Both the position numbers and the translations under genes were made by a program. Of a stretch of 64,000 nt of DNA, positions 26,742-35,684 are shown one piece after another (position 1 is the first letter of the stretch; each line of letters starts with the position of its first letter). The notes under the pieces were generated by a model. That model did no database searches, had not been told where the DNA came from, and saw nothing but the letters and a program-made list of their open reading frames with translations. The DNA is from Bacteroidales bacterium (GTDB lineage Bacteria; Bacteroidota; Bacteroidia; Bacteroidales; F082). The DNA is taken from positions 1-64,000 of the forward strand of contig JAUYGX010000057.1 in assembly GCA_030690365.1 (NCBI GenBank), given 5' to 3'.

Positions 26742-28421
26742 ATGAATAACAAAACCATTGTTTTATTGCTGATAAGTTTTTTTTCGTTCATTTTTATTTC
26801 CGCTATTGCAAGCGATCCGATTGAGCAGGATACACTGTTTGTTAATCAGAAAACACAGATGATAGCTGAAAAACCGCTGATTGAACAAAATCCTACCATA
26901 AGTCAACGTATTGACAATGCTTTTACCCCTATTGTAAATGGATTATCGACGGTACTTTTCTGGGATCCCTTTAAAGCGATGGGTGTTTACGATCCGGTTA
27001 CTTATGATGAACAGGGAGTTGTTGTACTGGATGAGGGTGGAAAACCGTTTGAGAAAAGAATTCCGCTGGTTGTTATCTGGTTAATTTTTGGAGCAATCAC
27101 CTTTACTCTTACCCTTGGATTTATCAACTTCAGGGGATTTAAACACGCCATCCTTTTGATAAAAGGCGTTTACGATAATCCAAAACACAAAGGAGAGGTT
27201 ACCCATTTTCAGGCACTTACCACGGCCCTTTCGGCCACTGTGGGATTGGGGAACATTGCCGGTGTGGCGGTGGCCATTTCAATTGGTGGCCCGGGCGCCA
27301 CTTTTTGGATGATTGTTGCCGGATTGTTGGGTATGGCATCAAAGTTTACCGAGTGTACACTTGGCGTTAAATACCGCGAAATTGATGCCCATGGTGTAGT
27401 TTCCGGTGGCCCGATGTACTATTTACGGGATGGTTTAAAAAAGAAAGGTTTGGGAAAACTTGGCATGGTACTTTCGGTTATTTTCGCTGTACTCGTAATT
27501 GGTGGCTCGTTTGGAGGTGGAAATATGTTTCAGGCCAACCAATCGTTTGCCCAACTGGCTTATATCGTGCCCGACATAGCAGATTACGGTGCTTATTTTG
27601 GACTGATACTGGCCATTTTGGTAGCTATTGTAATCATTGGCGGAATAAAAGGCATTGCCAGGGTGACCGACAAAATTGTTCCTTTTATGGCCTTCCTTTA
27701 TGTTGGAACCGCCCTGGTAATTGTCATCATGAACATCCAGCATACGGGTGATGCATTTCGTTTGATCCTGGATGGAGCTTTTGGAGCCGATGCTATCAAA
27801 GGAGGTTTTATCGGAGTTTTGATTGTGGGGTTTCAGCGTGCCGCTTTTTCAAACGAAGCCGGAGTGGGATCGGCAGCCATTGCTCACTCAGCAGTTAAAA
27901 CCAATACGCCCATTACCGAAGGTTATGTTTCGTTGTTGGAACCATTTATCGATACCGTGGTTATTTGCACCATGACAGCCCTGGTACTCATTTATACCGG
28001 ATCGTACGAAAATCCAATGGGTTACGAAGGAGCCCAACTTACCTCCATGGCCTTTGGAACGGTGTTTTGGTGGTTCCCATACATCCTGGTATTTGCTATC
28101 TTTCTATTTGCTTTCTCAACCATGATCTCCTGGTCGTATTACGGACTAAAAGGTTTCGACTATTTGTTTGGGGATTTTGGACAAAAAATCTTTGGAAACC
28201 GCAATGTGGTTAAATATACCTATTTTACCCTTTTCCTGATTTTCATTATTATCGGATCTTCTTCGAATCTGGGATCGGTAATCGACTTTTCGGATATGAT
28301 GATTTTATCTATGGCATTTCCAAACATTATCGGATTGTTGATTTTACTTCCCGAAGTACGTGCAGATTTGAAAACGTACCAGAAAAGGCTTAAGTCGGGG
28401 GAAATTAAAAGGTTTAAATAA
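26742..28421 (+). CDS. Sodium:alanine symporter family (AGCS) protein
   Basis: This 559-residue transporter takes up small neutral amino acids with sodium. The start at ATG 26742 gives a signal-like N-terminus (MNNKTIVLLLISFFSFIFISAIAS). About 90 further residues precede the first core helix, a Bacteroidota-type extension. The AGCS signature is clear: LTTALSATVGLGNIAGVAVAISIGG in short overlapping blocks, GMASKFTECTLGVKYRE and FQRAAFSNEAGVGSAAIAHS. A longer reading from a TTG at 26700 is unlikely. It is a single gene between divergent neighbours. Confidence 0.92.
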   Translation: MNNKTIVLLLISFFSFIFISAIASDPIEQDTLFVNQKTQMIAEKPLIEQNPTISQRIDNAFTPIVNGLSTVLFWDPFKAMGVYDPVTYDEQGVVVLDEGGKPFEKRIPLVVIWLIFGAITFTLTLGFINFRGFKHAILLIKGVYDNPKHKGEVTHFQALTTALSATVGLGNIAGVAVAISIGGPGATFWMIVAGLLGMASKFTECTLGVKYREIDAHGVVSGGPMYYLRDGLKKKGLGKLGMVLSVIFAVLVIGGSFGGGNMFQANQSFAQLAYIVPDIADYGAYFGLILAILVAIVIIGGIKGIARVTDKIVPFMAFLYVGTALVIVIMNIQHTGDAFRLILDGAFGADAIKGGFIGVLIVGFQRAAFSNEAGVGSAAIAHSAVKTNTPITEGYVSLLEPFIDTVVICTMTALVLIYTGSYENPMGYEGAQLTSMAFGTVFWWFPYILVFAIFLFAFSTMISWSYYGLKGFDYLFGDFGQKIFGNRNVVKYTYFTLFLIFIIIGSSSNLGSVIDFSDMMILSMAFPNIIGLLILLPEVRADLKTYQKRLKSGEIKRFK

Positions 28422-28449
28422 TATACTTATTCCTCCACCATTTTATCAA

Positions 28450-28481
28450 TTTGCTTTTCTGGTTAGAGTTTGTTAGTTTTG
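28450..28481 (+). promoter_or_regulatory. Bacteroidota promoter of the ComEA-like gene
   Basis: TTTG at 28450-28453, a 20-base spacer, then TAGTTTTG at 28474-28481. Both boxes match the consensus, and the -7 box ends 23 bases before the ATG. Confidence 0.65.
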
Positions 28482-28504
28482 TGAGGCTAATTACCTGACC
28501 TAAA

Positions 28505-29461
28505 ATGCTCTCTAAGATAAAACATCTGCTTCTCCCGTTTTTCAGCCTGAATAAGAGCGAGCAACATGGAATATTGGCACTTGTCATCCTCATCCTTTTG
28601 ATGGTTGTTGTTAATCTGGTACTACCATTTGTAATATCACCCGAAGAAAATAAATACTTAAATGCATTTAAGGCTGATATACTGACATTTAAACTCGATC
28701 AGAAATCGAAACACGATTCGATTTATATCGAAGAAATTCAAAATTCAGGATTGATGGAGATGGAAATTGCCTTACAAAAAATCAACCCTTTTGCCTTCGA
28801 TCCCAACAAATTGCCCGATGAAATCTGGTTAAAACTGGGTTTTACTCCCCATCAGGTTAAAACCATAAAAAACTACGAAGCCAAAGGTGGCAAGTTTTAC
28901 CGCAAGGAAGACGTAAAAAAACTCTATTGTATCTCAGATGCTGAATATCAAATCCTGGAACCGTTTATACAAATAAAATCACCCTACCAGACGAAACCGC
29001 CCAAAGAAACTTCCAAATGGCAGGCCAAGGAATCCAAACAACTACTGACGATTGAAATCAATCAGGCCAATCCGGAAATGCTGATCAATAATCTGGGGCT
29101 AAATTCCTGGCTGGCTAAACGTGTATCGGATTATGGTGAATTGCTCGGAGGATATTATAGCGCGCAACAATTAGCCGAGGTTTATGGGATGAAACCTGAA
29201 GTAATGACCAAAATACTTCCGTTTGTTACCATCGACACCTTGCTGATCAGGAAAATTGACCTCAACACCATTTCTTTCAAAGAACTGCTGCACCATCCGT
29301 ATTTTGATTATGAAACCACAAAATCAATCCTCGAAACCAGAACAAAGATCAAATCATTTAGTAGCCCCGATCAATTGCTGCAAATCCCTACTATGACCGA
29401 TTCACTTTTCAAACACATTGTTCCTTATATTGTTATTACGGATGCTACACCCCATAAATAA
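28505..29461 (+). CDS. ComEA-like helix-hairpin-helix protein
   Basis: This 318-residue protein has one N-terminal membrane helix (ILALVILILLMVVVNLVLPFV, about residues 21-42) and three or four helix-hairpin-helix units outside it, such as FAFDPNKLPDEIWLKLGFTPHQVKTI, IEINQANPEMLINNLGL and IDLNTISFKELLHHPYFDYETTKSI in shorter blocks. HhH repeats bind DNA without sequence preference, and ComEA captures DNA in competence. Whether this protein does so is unknown, since no other competence gene is near. It has its own promoter. Confidence 0.85.
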   Translation: MLSKIKHLLLPFFSLNKSEQHGILALVILILLMVVVNLVLPFVISPEENKYLNAFKADILTFKLDQKSKHDSIYIEEIQNSGLMEMEIALQKINPFAFDPNKLPDEIWLKLGFTPHQVKTIKNYEAKGGKFYRKEDVKKLYCISDAEYQILEPFIQIKSPYQTKPPKETSKWQAKESKQLLTIEINQANPEMLINNLGLNSWLAKRVSDYGELLGGYYSAQQLAEVYGMKPEVMTKILPFVTIDTLLIRKIDLNTISFKELLHHPYFDYETTKSILETRTKIKSFSSPDQLLQIPTMTDSLFKHIVPYIVITDATPHK

Positions 29462-29552
29462 CAATTATTGGTCTAAAAAACCCCTAAACCGTTTCAACTG
29501 TTAGTTCTACCTTTTGTTTTCACTAAAGTATTAACTTCGGGGCCAAAAAAAG

Positions 29553-30974
29553 ATGGGGAAAATCACCACAACAATAAAGCAATACCCACGTACATTTTGG
29601 GTAGCCAACACCCTTGAATTATTCGAGAGGATGGCCTGGTATGGTTTTTTTATGTTGTTCGCCAACTACCTGACCGGGACTTCCGAAACGGGTGCGCTGG
29701 AATTCACACAGGCGCAAAAAGGCTGGATTATGGGTGTTGGAACCGGAATTTTATATTTTCTACCCGTAATAACAGGTGCCATCGCCGACAAATACGGATA
29801 CAAAAAAGTGCTTACGGTTGCTTTTGTCATCTACGCAAGTGCATTTATATTGTTGCCCATGTTTACCACATTTGTGGGTACTTTTCTGATGTATATTTAT
29901 CTGGCCGTTGGGGCAGCACTTTTCAAGCCGGTTATTTCGGCCACCATTGCCAAAACCACGAACGAGTCAACCGCTTCTATCGGATTTGGCATTTTTTATA
30001 TGATGGTAAATATTGGTTCGTTCATAGGCCCGTTGATTACCTTGTTTTTTAAAGGAGCCGATTACAATCTCATTTTCAGGGTTTCCGCCGGAGTTATCAT
30101 CTTGAACCTGATCTTGCTCCAATTCTATAAAGAACCCGAAACCACCCGAAAAAGAACTTCATTTACCGGCTCCATGAAAATTGTTTTCGGACACATCTGG
30201 GAGGTCATGCTCAACTTTCGGTTTGTTGTTTTTTTGATTATCGTTGCCGGATTCTGGATCATGTACCTACAGTTGTTTTTTACCCTCCCGGTGTTTATTG
30301 CACAATGGGTCGACACCACGGTATTGCTGAATTTCTTTCGGGAAAACATCCCTTTTGTGGCCAGACATTATTCAAATGGAAATCAACTGGATGCTGAATT
30401 CATCACCAATTTCGATGCTTTGTTTATTGTAGCCTTTCAGTTGGTGGTTTCATCGGTTGTGATGCGTTGGAAAGCCCTCAACAGCATGATTACCGGAATT
30501 GTGATCGCTTCTATTGGCATGGCTTTAACGGTTTACACACAAAATGTGCTTTTTGTTTTGGTGGCCATGTTTATTTTTTCAATAGGAGAGATGGCGGCTT
30601 CGCCCAAAATAACAGAGTACATCGGGAATATTGCACCGCCCGACAAAAAAGCCTTGTATATGGGATATTCGTTTATCCCCATGTTTATTGGTAACCTGGG
30701 GGCAGGATGGATCTCGGGCAGTGTTTATCAACAACTCTCTGACAAGCACACCTTGGTACTTAAAACCATTGCAGATAACAACCTGACATACAATGCAAAC
30801 TGGACAAAACAAGAGTATTTTACCGAAACAGCAAGAGCTCTTCACCTGAGCGATGCCGATTTCACACAATACCTTTGGCAGACCTTTCATCCCAACAACA
30901 TTTGGATGGTGGTTTTTGGAATTGGTATGGTTTCTGCCATTTTACTTTGGGTTTACAATAAGCTTATTAAATAA
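29553..30974 (+). CDS. POT/PTR-like MFS transporter
   Basis: This 473-residue, 12-helix major facilitator resembles proton-dependent oligopeptide transporters. Helix 1 carries the POT motif ExxER (LELFERMAWYG), followed by GAIADKYGYKKVL between helices 2 and 3 and the family's FGIFYMMVNIGSFIGPL. A helical insert of about 40 residues lies between helices 7 and 8. It probably imports small peptides or related compounds; the substrate is not certain. A near-consensus box TAACTTCG (29532-29539) precedes it. Confidence 0.82.
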   Translation: MGKITTTIKQYPRTFWVANTLELFERMAWYGFFMLFANYLTGTSETGALEFTQAQKGWIMGVGTGILYFLPVITGAIADKYGYKKVLTVAFVIYASAFILLPMFTTFVGTFLMYIYLAVGAALFKPVISATIAKTTNESTASIGFGIFYMMVNIGSFIGPLITLFFKGADYNLIFRVSAGVIILNLILLQFYKEPETTRKRTSFTGSMKIVFGHIWEVMLNFRFVVFLIIVAGFWIMYLQLFFTLPVFIAQWVDTTVLLNFFRENIPFVARHYSNGNQLDAEFITNFDALFIVAFQLVVSSVVMRWKALNSMITGIVIASIGMALTVYTQNVLFVLVAMFIFSIGEMAASPKITEYIGNIAPPDKKALYMGYSFIPMFIGNLGAGWISGSVYQQLSDKHTLVLKTIADNNLTYNANWTKQEYFTETARALHLSDADFTQYLWQTFHPNNIWMVVFGIGMVSAILLWVYNKLIK

Positions 30975-31044
30975 TGATGCTGGACAAAATTTAAAAGAAA
31001 TATCTTAATTATTTGAAACAGGCATATTCTACAAGAGTTTTTAT

Positions 31045-31052
31045 TACATTTG
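31045..31052 (+). promoter_or_regulatory. Bacteroidota -7 box upstream of the T9SS cargo gene
   Basis: TACATTTG is a full TAnnTTTG match, 40 bases before the ATG. The nearest TTTG (31012-31015) is 29 bases upstream, longer than usual. Confidence 0.45.
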
Positions 31053-31092
31053 TGAGTTGAAATCAATTATTCTTTCATTAAATATTTAAATC

Positions 31093-33528
31093 ATGAAACA
31101 CCTTTCACGCATTTTCACTTTGATAGTGACCTTGGTTTTCGTATTTGGTGCCGTTAATGCACAAAATACGCTCATGACCAAAGCGCAGGCACTAGGACTA
31201 AAAAGCAGCAGCACAGTGCAACAAGCCGCCACTGTAAGTCCAAAACAATCCGCTTCGAGAACCATCTTTATTGAAGAAGGATTCGACACGGATTTCCTTC
31301 CTACCGGATGGACTCAGGACATCCTGAATGTGGACAACACCTGGATTCAAACCAATCCTGAAACAGGAAATTTTAACACCATTGATCCTACCAGCTTATT
31401 TTCTGCTATGGTTCCATGGGTAGCTGCTGATCAGGACGAGTGGTTATACACTCCGGAAATTGATCCGGCTGGTGAAGAACCTCTTACCATTAACTTTTAC
31501 GCTGGTGTGAGTGGCCCATGGATTGAGTTCGCTACATTAAAATGCCATATCTCAAACGATGGTGGAAGTACCTGGACAGAGTTATGGAATGCAGCTGACG
31601 AAATCGCCCCTGACGCTGACTGGGCATGGAATTATGTATCCTTAGACATCAGTGGTTATTCAAGTGCTCCTTTCATGGTAGCATGGCAATATGTTGGTAA
31701 CGATGGTGACTTGGCTGGTATTGATGGAGTAGAGATCAAAGCCGGTTACGAATACCTTTTCTTCGACGACATGGAAGGCTATACTGCCGGAACTAAACTG
31801 GCCGAACAAGCTGATCCCGACTGGTGGACAACCTGGTCAGACGCTCCCGGTGGAGCAGAAGATGGTATGGTTTCCACAGATCAGGCTCACAGCCCTGTAA
31901 ATTCAGTTATGATCAGCGGAACCAACGACCAGGTTTTGAAACTTGGCAATAAAACTTCTGGTGAATACATTTTCAGCGTTTGGTATTACATTCCTTCAGG
32001 ATTTGGCGGATATATCAACATGCAACATTTTGAACTTCCCGGAACCGAATGGGCCTATGAAGCTTATTTTGGAGCAGCCACTGGCAGCGAAAATGGCTAT
32101 ATTTTTGCAGGTGACCCGGCCCAAATTCCTTTTACATTCGCTCACGATACCTGGATGAAGCTCGAAACATGGATTGATCTGGATGAAGATTTAGCTTACT
32201 TCATGATTGACGATCAAATTATTGCCGAATGGCAGTGGAGTCTGCAAGCACAAGGTGATCCGGGAGCAAAACAAATTGGAGGTGTAAACCTCTATGCTGG
32301 TGCCCCCGGAACTGATGTTGCCAAATATTATTTTGACGATGTTTCCTATATCGTACTCGACCCGGGTGTAACCAATCCTATTATCAACATTGCAACTAAC
32401 CCCATCACCTCTGTTCTTGAAGAGGGTGCTTCAACTACCATTGTTCGCCCTATGAGCAACACCGGACAGTCAGATCTGAACTACGAAATTTTCCCTTCTT
32501 ACAACATTGGCACAAAATCACTTGGAATTGAACCAACAGGTATTCACTCTGCAAAAGTACGTGCAAGCGAATTTATTGCCGATCCTGACTACACACCTAC
32601 TAACACCAATCCTTCGAACCGTGACGTAGTGTTGCATTATGATAATGATAATTCAAGTGCCATTGGTAGAGATTCTGATTACGAATACCGCGTTTCAGCC
32701 ATGTTCCCGGTTGCTATGGTTCAGCCCTACATTGGCATGACCATTACATCGGTTGAAGTTTATATCAACGACCCTGTAACTGCTGCTAAAATTCAAATTT
32801 ATGATATGGGATCCATGATTACCCCAGGTCCGGGTGATTTATTGCTTGAGCAAAGCTTTAATGGCGTTGCACAAAGCTGGAACACAGTTACTTTAGACAC
32901 TCCAATCGCTATCACAGGTAAAGATATCTGGGTAGGCTGGTGGATGGCTGCAGCCGGAGGAACTTTTGCTCCTGGTTGCGATGCCGGTCCTGCCAATCCA
33001 AATGGTGACTGGATTTCAACCGGTCCGGGATGGAGCCACTTAGGTGACAACCCAGATTTGAACTACAACTGGAATATTCGTGCCAACCTTACCGGTGACC
33101 CAATCATACAGTGGTTATCTGCTGATCCGGCCAATGGTGTTCTTGCTCAGGACAATAGCGTAGATGTTAACATTAATCTCGATGCTACCGGTTTGGCTTC
33201 AGATGTTTATCAAGGAAAAGTGAACATCAGAAGCAACGATCCTACAAATGAAATGGTTTCAATCACTGTTGGCTTAGCTGTTACCGTTGGCATCAACGAG
33301 CAAGGCGAAAAAGAATATGTGGTTGTTTATCCTAACCCTGCAAACGATATGCTGAATGTAGGTTCAAACGGTGAAGTTACTCAGGTACGTTTGATCAACA
33401 CTGTTGGTCAGGTTGTATTTGATAACATTGCTACCCAAATCGATGTAAGCAATATGGAAAGTGGAGTTTACTTCATCCAAATTGCGACTAAAAACGGAAC
33501 TACAACTCAGAAAATTATCATTCAATAA
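31093..33528 (+). CDS. T9SS type A sorting domain protein with choice-of-anchor J and LamG-like domains
   Basis: This 811-residue surface or secreted protein has a signal peptide ending near FGAVNAQ. A choice-of-anchor J-like domain (about 55-215; DEWLYTPEID, ISNDGGSTWTELW) is followed by a LamG/concanavalin-like sandwich (about 218-425). An Ig-like segment comes next, and the type IX C-terminal sorting domain lies at about 740-811 (VVYPNPANDMLNV, ESGVYFIQIATKNGTTTQKIIIQ). The sorting domain marks it for outer-membrane translocation and removal on export. No catalytic motif was seen, so an adhesive or binding role is most likely. It is transcribed alone and closed by a hairpin terminator. Confidence 0.88.
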   Translation: MKHLSRIFTLIVTLVFVFGAVNAQNTLMTKAQALGLKSSSTVQQAATVSPKQSASRTIFIEEGFDTDFLPTGWTQDILNVDNTWIQTNPETGNFNTIDPTSLFSAMVPWVAADQDEWLYTPEIDPAGEEPLTINFYAGVSGPWIEFATLKCHISNDGGSTWTELWNAADEIAPDADWAWNYVSLDISGYSSAPFMVAWQYVGNDGDLAGIDGVEIKAGYEYLFFDDMEGYTAGTKLAEQADPDWWTTWSDAPGGAEDGMVSTDQAHSPVNSVMISGTNDQVLKLGNKTSGEYIFSVWYYIPSGFGGYINMQHFELPGTEWAYEAYFGAATGSENGYIFAGDPAQIPFTFAHDTWMKLETWIDLDEDLAYFMIDDQIIAEWQWSLQAQGDPGAKQIGGVNLYAGAPGTDVAKYYFDDVSYIVLDPGVTNPIINIATNPITSVLEEGASTTIVRPMSNTGQSDLNYEIFPSYNIGTKSLGIEPTGIHSAKVRASEFIADPDYTPTNTNPSNRDVVLHYDNDNSSAIGRDSDYEYRVSAMFPVAMVQPYIGMTITSVEVYINDPVTAAKIQIYDMGSMITPGPGDLLLEQSFNGVAQSWNTVTLDTPIAITGKDIWVGWWMAAAGGTFAPGCDAGPANPNGDWISTGPGWSHLGDNPDLNYNWNIRANLTGDPIIQWLSADPANGVLAQDNSVDVNINLDATGLASDVYQGKVNIRSNDPTNEMVSITVGLAVTVGINEQGEKEYVVVYPNPANDMLNVGSNGEVTQVRLINTVGQVVFDNIATQIDVSNMESGVYFIQIATKNGTTTQKIIIQ

Positions 33529-33544
33529 TTTTCAAAACTATAAG

Positions 33545-33575
33545 AGCCTCGCTTTTTAAAAGCGGGGCTTTTTTT
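33545..33575 (+). terminator. Rho-independent terminator after the T9SS cargo gene
   Basis: The stem AGCCTCGC / GCGGGGCT, with one G-T pair, is extended by TTTT/AAAA and followed by seven T. The next start codon is only three bases after the T-run. Confidence 0.88.
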
Positions 33576-33578
33576 ATT

Positions 33579-34115
33579 ATGGAAACAGCTAATCCACATA
33601 GTTCGGTTGAACTTTTCAGAAAACTGGAAACAAATCAATACTACAAAAATGCCTTTCGACCCATCATTGTAGCCGATAACCTGCGAACACCCGAAAACAT
33701 GGGGGCTGTGCTTCGCCTTGCCGGTAATATCGGTGCACAGATGACTCTGTTTGTGGCTGAGGATCCTCCAACTTTTAAGCCCTATAAAATCAAACGTACC
33801 GCTTCAGGGGCTTCTGAAAAAACCCATTGGAAAGTGATCAAACCCAACGAATTAACTGATTACCTGCCTGAGGATTATCAGATAATTGCACTTGAAACAG
33901 CACCAGGCGCCCAAAATATTTATACCACCCGCCTTCCCGAAAAAATGGTGATGATGGTTGGCAATGAACTCACCGGAATCAGTCCTCAACTGATGACATT
34001 GGCCCATAAAAGTGTTTTTATTCCCCTTCCGGGAGAAATTTATTCACTGAATGTAACCCATGCCCTGGCCATTGGATTGTTTGAATGGTACAGACAGTGG
34101 GGAAGTTATAAGTAA
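33579..34115 (+). CDS. SpoU/TrmH family RNA methyltransferase
   Basis: This 178-residue SPOUT enzyme 2'-O-methylates ribose in tRNA or rRNA using SAM. The three family motifs are visible: motif 1 VADNLRTPENMGAVLRLAG with the catalytic Arg, motif 2 MMMVGNELTGIS, and motif 3 IPLPGEIYSLNVTHALAIGLFE. Length suits a bare catalytic domain as in TrmL or TrmH. The target nucleotide is unknown. The ATG sits directly behind the upstream terminator, leaving no normal leader, and later Met codons would cut motif 1. Confidence 0.88.
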   Translation: METANPHSSVELFRKLETNQYYKNAFRPIIVADNLRTPENMGAVLRLAGNIGAQMTLFVAEDPPTFKPYKIKRTASGASEKTHWKVIKPNELTDYLPEDYQIIALETAPGAQNIYTTRLPEKMVMMVGNELTGISPQLMTLAHKSVFIPLPGEIYSLNVTHALAIGLFEWYRQWGSYK

Positions 34116-34159
34116 GCTAAAGTTAAAAGTGCCTGGAGTTAGATAAAATCGGGATTGCC

Positions 34160-34190
34160 CTTTAACTTTAACTTTAAACTTCAAACTTTC
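34160..34190. repeat. Low-complexity CTTTAA tandem repeat
   Basis: About three copies of CTTTAA run into related ACTTC/ACTTT units in the spacer before the M20 peptidase gene. The AAGTTAAAAG just after the methyltransferase stop is a partial inverted match, so a weak hairpin is possible. A TAACTTTA near-match to the -7 box follows at 34205-34212. Confidence 0.35.
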
Positions 34191-34240
34191 CCACAACTTT
34201 CCCTTAACTTTACACCGCATAAAAAATCAATAAAAGTATC

Positions 34241-35611
34241 ATGGAAAAAGTAAGAAATTATATCGATCAGCACAAGGAACGTTTTATGGAGGAACTCTTT
34301 GAAGCCATCCGGATTCCATCCATCAGCTCTATTGCCGATCACAAACCCGACATGCTTAAAATGGCCAATCACTACCGTGAAAGCCTGTTAAAAGCGGGAG
34401 TCGATAAAGCAGAGATAATGCCTACCAAAGGAAATCCTGTGGTTTATGCCGAAAAAATAATCGATCCGAAATTACCTACTGTTTTGGTATATGCCCATTA
34501 CGACGTTATGCCGGTTGATCCGATTGAATTGTGGAAAAACCCTCCTTTTGAGCCGGAAATCAGGGACGGCCATATCTACGCACGCGGTGCTGACGATGAT
34601 AAAGGTCAGGGATTTATGCATTTTAAGGCTTTTGAAACGCTGGTAAAAACTGGTAACCTCAGGGTAAATGTGAAGTTTATGATTGAAGGTGAAGAAGAAA
34701 TCGGATCCGTTAGTCTGGGCGCCTTTTGTGATGAACACAAAGAAATGCTCCAGGCCGACATCATCCTGGTTTCCGACACTGGGATGATTGCCAGCGACAT
34801 TCCTTCCATCACCGTTGGTTTGCGCGGACTGGCCTATTGGCAAGTGGAAGTTACCGGGCCCAATCGCGATCTGCACTCCGGTTTGTTTGGAGGTGGCGTT
34901 GCCAATCCCATCAATGTGCTATCGAAAATGATTGCCTCGATGACCGACGAAAATGGCCACATTACCATGCCCGGCTTTTACGATGATGTGCTGGAAGCCA
35001 CTGCTGTAGAGCGTGAAAAACTTAACCAGGCACCTTTTAATCTTGAGAAATATCAACATGCCATTGATGTGGCTGAGGTGACTGGCGAAAAAGGATATAC
35101 CACCATCGAGCGCACCGGTATCCGCCCTTCTTTCGACGTGTGCGGTATTTGGGGTGGCTATACCGGAGAAGGAGCCAAAACCGTGTTGCCTTCAAAAGCT
35201 TACGCCAAAATTTCAACCCGACTGGTTCCCAATCAGAACCACGAAAAAATCGGTAAAATGTTTGAAGCCCATTTCGCTGCCATTGCACCAAAATCGGTTA
35301 AAGTTAAGGTGGAAACCCTGCATGGCGGACAAGCCTATGTTTGTCCCATCGATTTACCGGCCTATCGGGCAGCCGAAAAAGCATACACCAAAACCTATGG
35401 CAAAGTGCCTATTCCAACCCGCAGTGGCGGAAGTATTCCCATTATCTCCACCTTTGAAGACAAGTTGGGAATCAAATCCATTCTAATGGGATTTGGCCTG
35501 GAATCGGATGCCATCCATTCTCCCAACGAAAATTTCCCTGTGGAGCACTTCTACAAAGGAATCGAAACCATCACCTGGTTTTATCATTACTTCGCTGAAG
35601 AATTGAAATAG
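34241..35611 (+). CDS. M20 family dipeptidase
   Basis: This cytoplasmic dinuclear zinc peptidase of 456 residues belongs to the M20/M25/M40 family and probably cleaves dipeptides. The metal site is visible: His in VYAHYDVMPVDP, bridging Asp in ARGADDDKGQG, and the Glu pair in MIEGEEEIGS; a C-terminal His lies near GLESDAIHSPNE. The dimerisation domain sits between about residues 200 and 310. It ends at a bidirectional terminator shared with the multicopper oxidase gene. Confidence 0.93.
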   Translation: MEKVRNYIDQHKERFMEELFEAIRIPSISSIADHKPDMLKMANHYRESLLKAGVDKAEIMPTKGNPVVYAEKIIDPKLPTVLVYAHYDVMPVDPIELWKNPPFEPEIRDGHIYARGADDDKGQGFMHFKAFETLVKTGNLRVNVKFMIEGEEEIGSVSLGAFCDEHKEMLQADIILVSDTGMIASDIPSITVGLRGLAYWQVEVTGPNRDLHSGLFGGGVANPINVLSKMIASMTDENGHITMPGFYDDVLEATAVEREKLNQAPFNLEKYQHAIDVAEVTGEKGYTTIERTGIRPSFDVCGIWGGYTGEGAKTVLPSKAYAKISTRLVPNQNHEKIGKMFEAHFAAIAPKSVKVKVETLHGGQAYVCPIDLPAYRAAEKAYTKTYGKVPIPTRSGGSIPIISTFEDKLGIKSILMGFGLESDAIHSPNENFPVEHFYKGIETITWFYHYFAEELK

Positions 35612-35627
35612 GTTTTTGAAAACAAAT

Positions 35628-35664
35628 AAAAAGAGGCTGCCTTTACGAAGACAGCCTCTTTTTT
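35628..35664. terminator. Bidirectional terminator between M20 peptidase and multicopper oxidase
   Basis: The stem AAAAAGAGGCTG / CAGCCTCTTTTTT surrounds a 12-base loop, with an A-run on one side and a T-run on the other, so it can end transcripts from both convergent genes. Confidence 0.88.
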
Positions 35665-35684
35665 GCAAAAGTGTTTTCTTCAAA

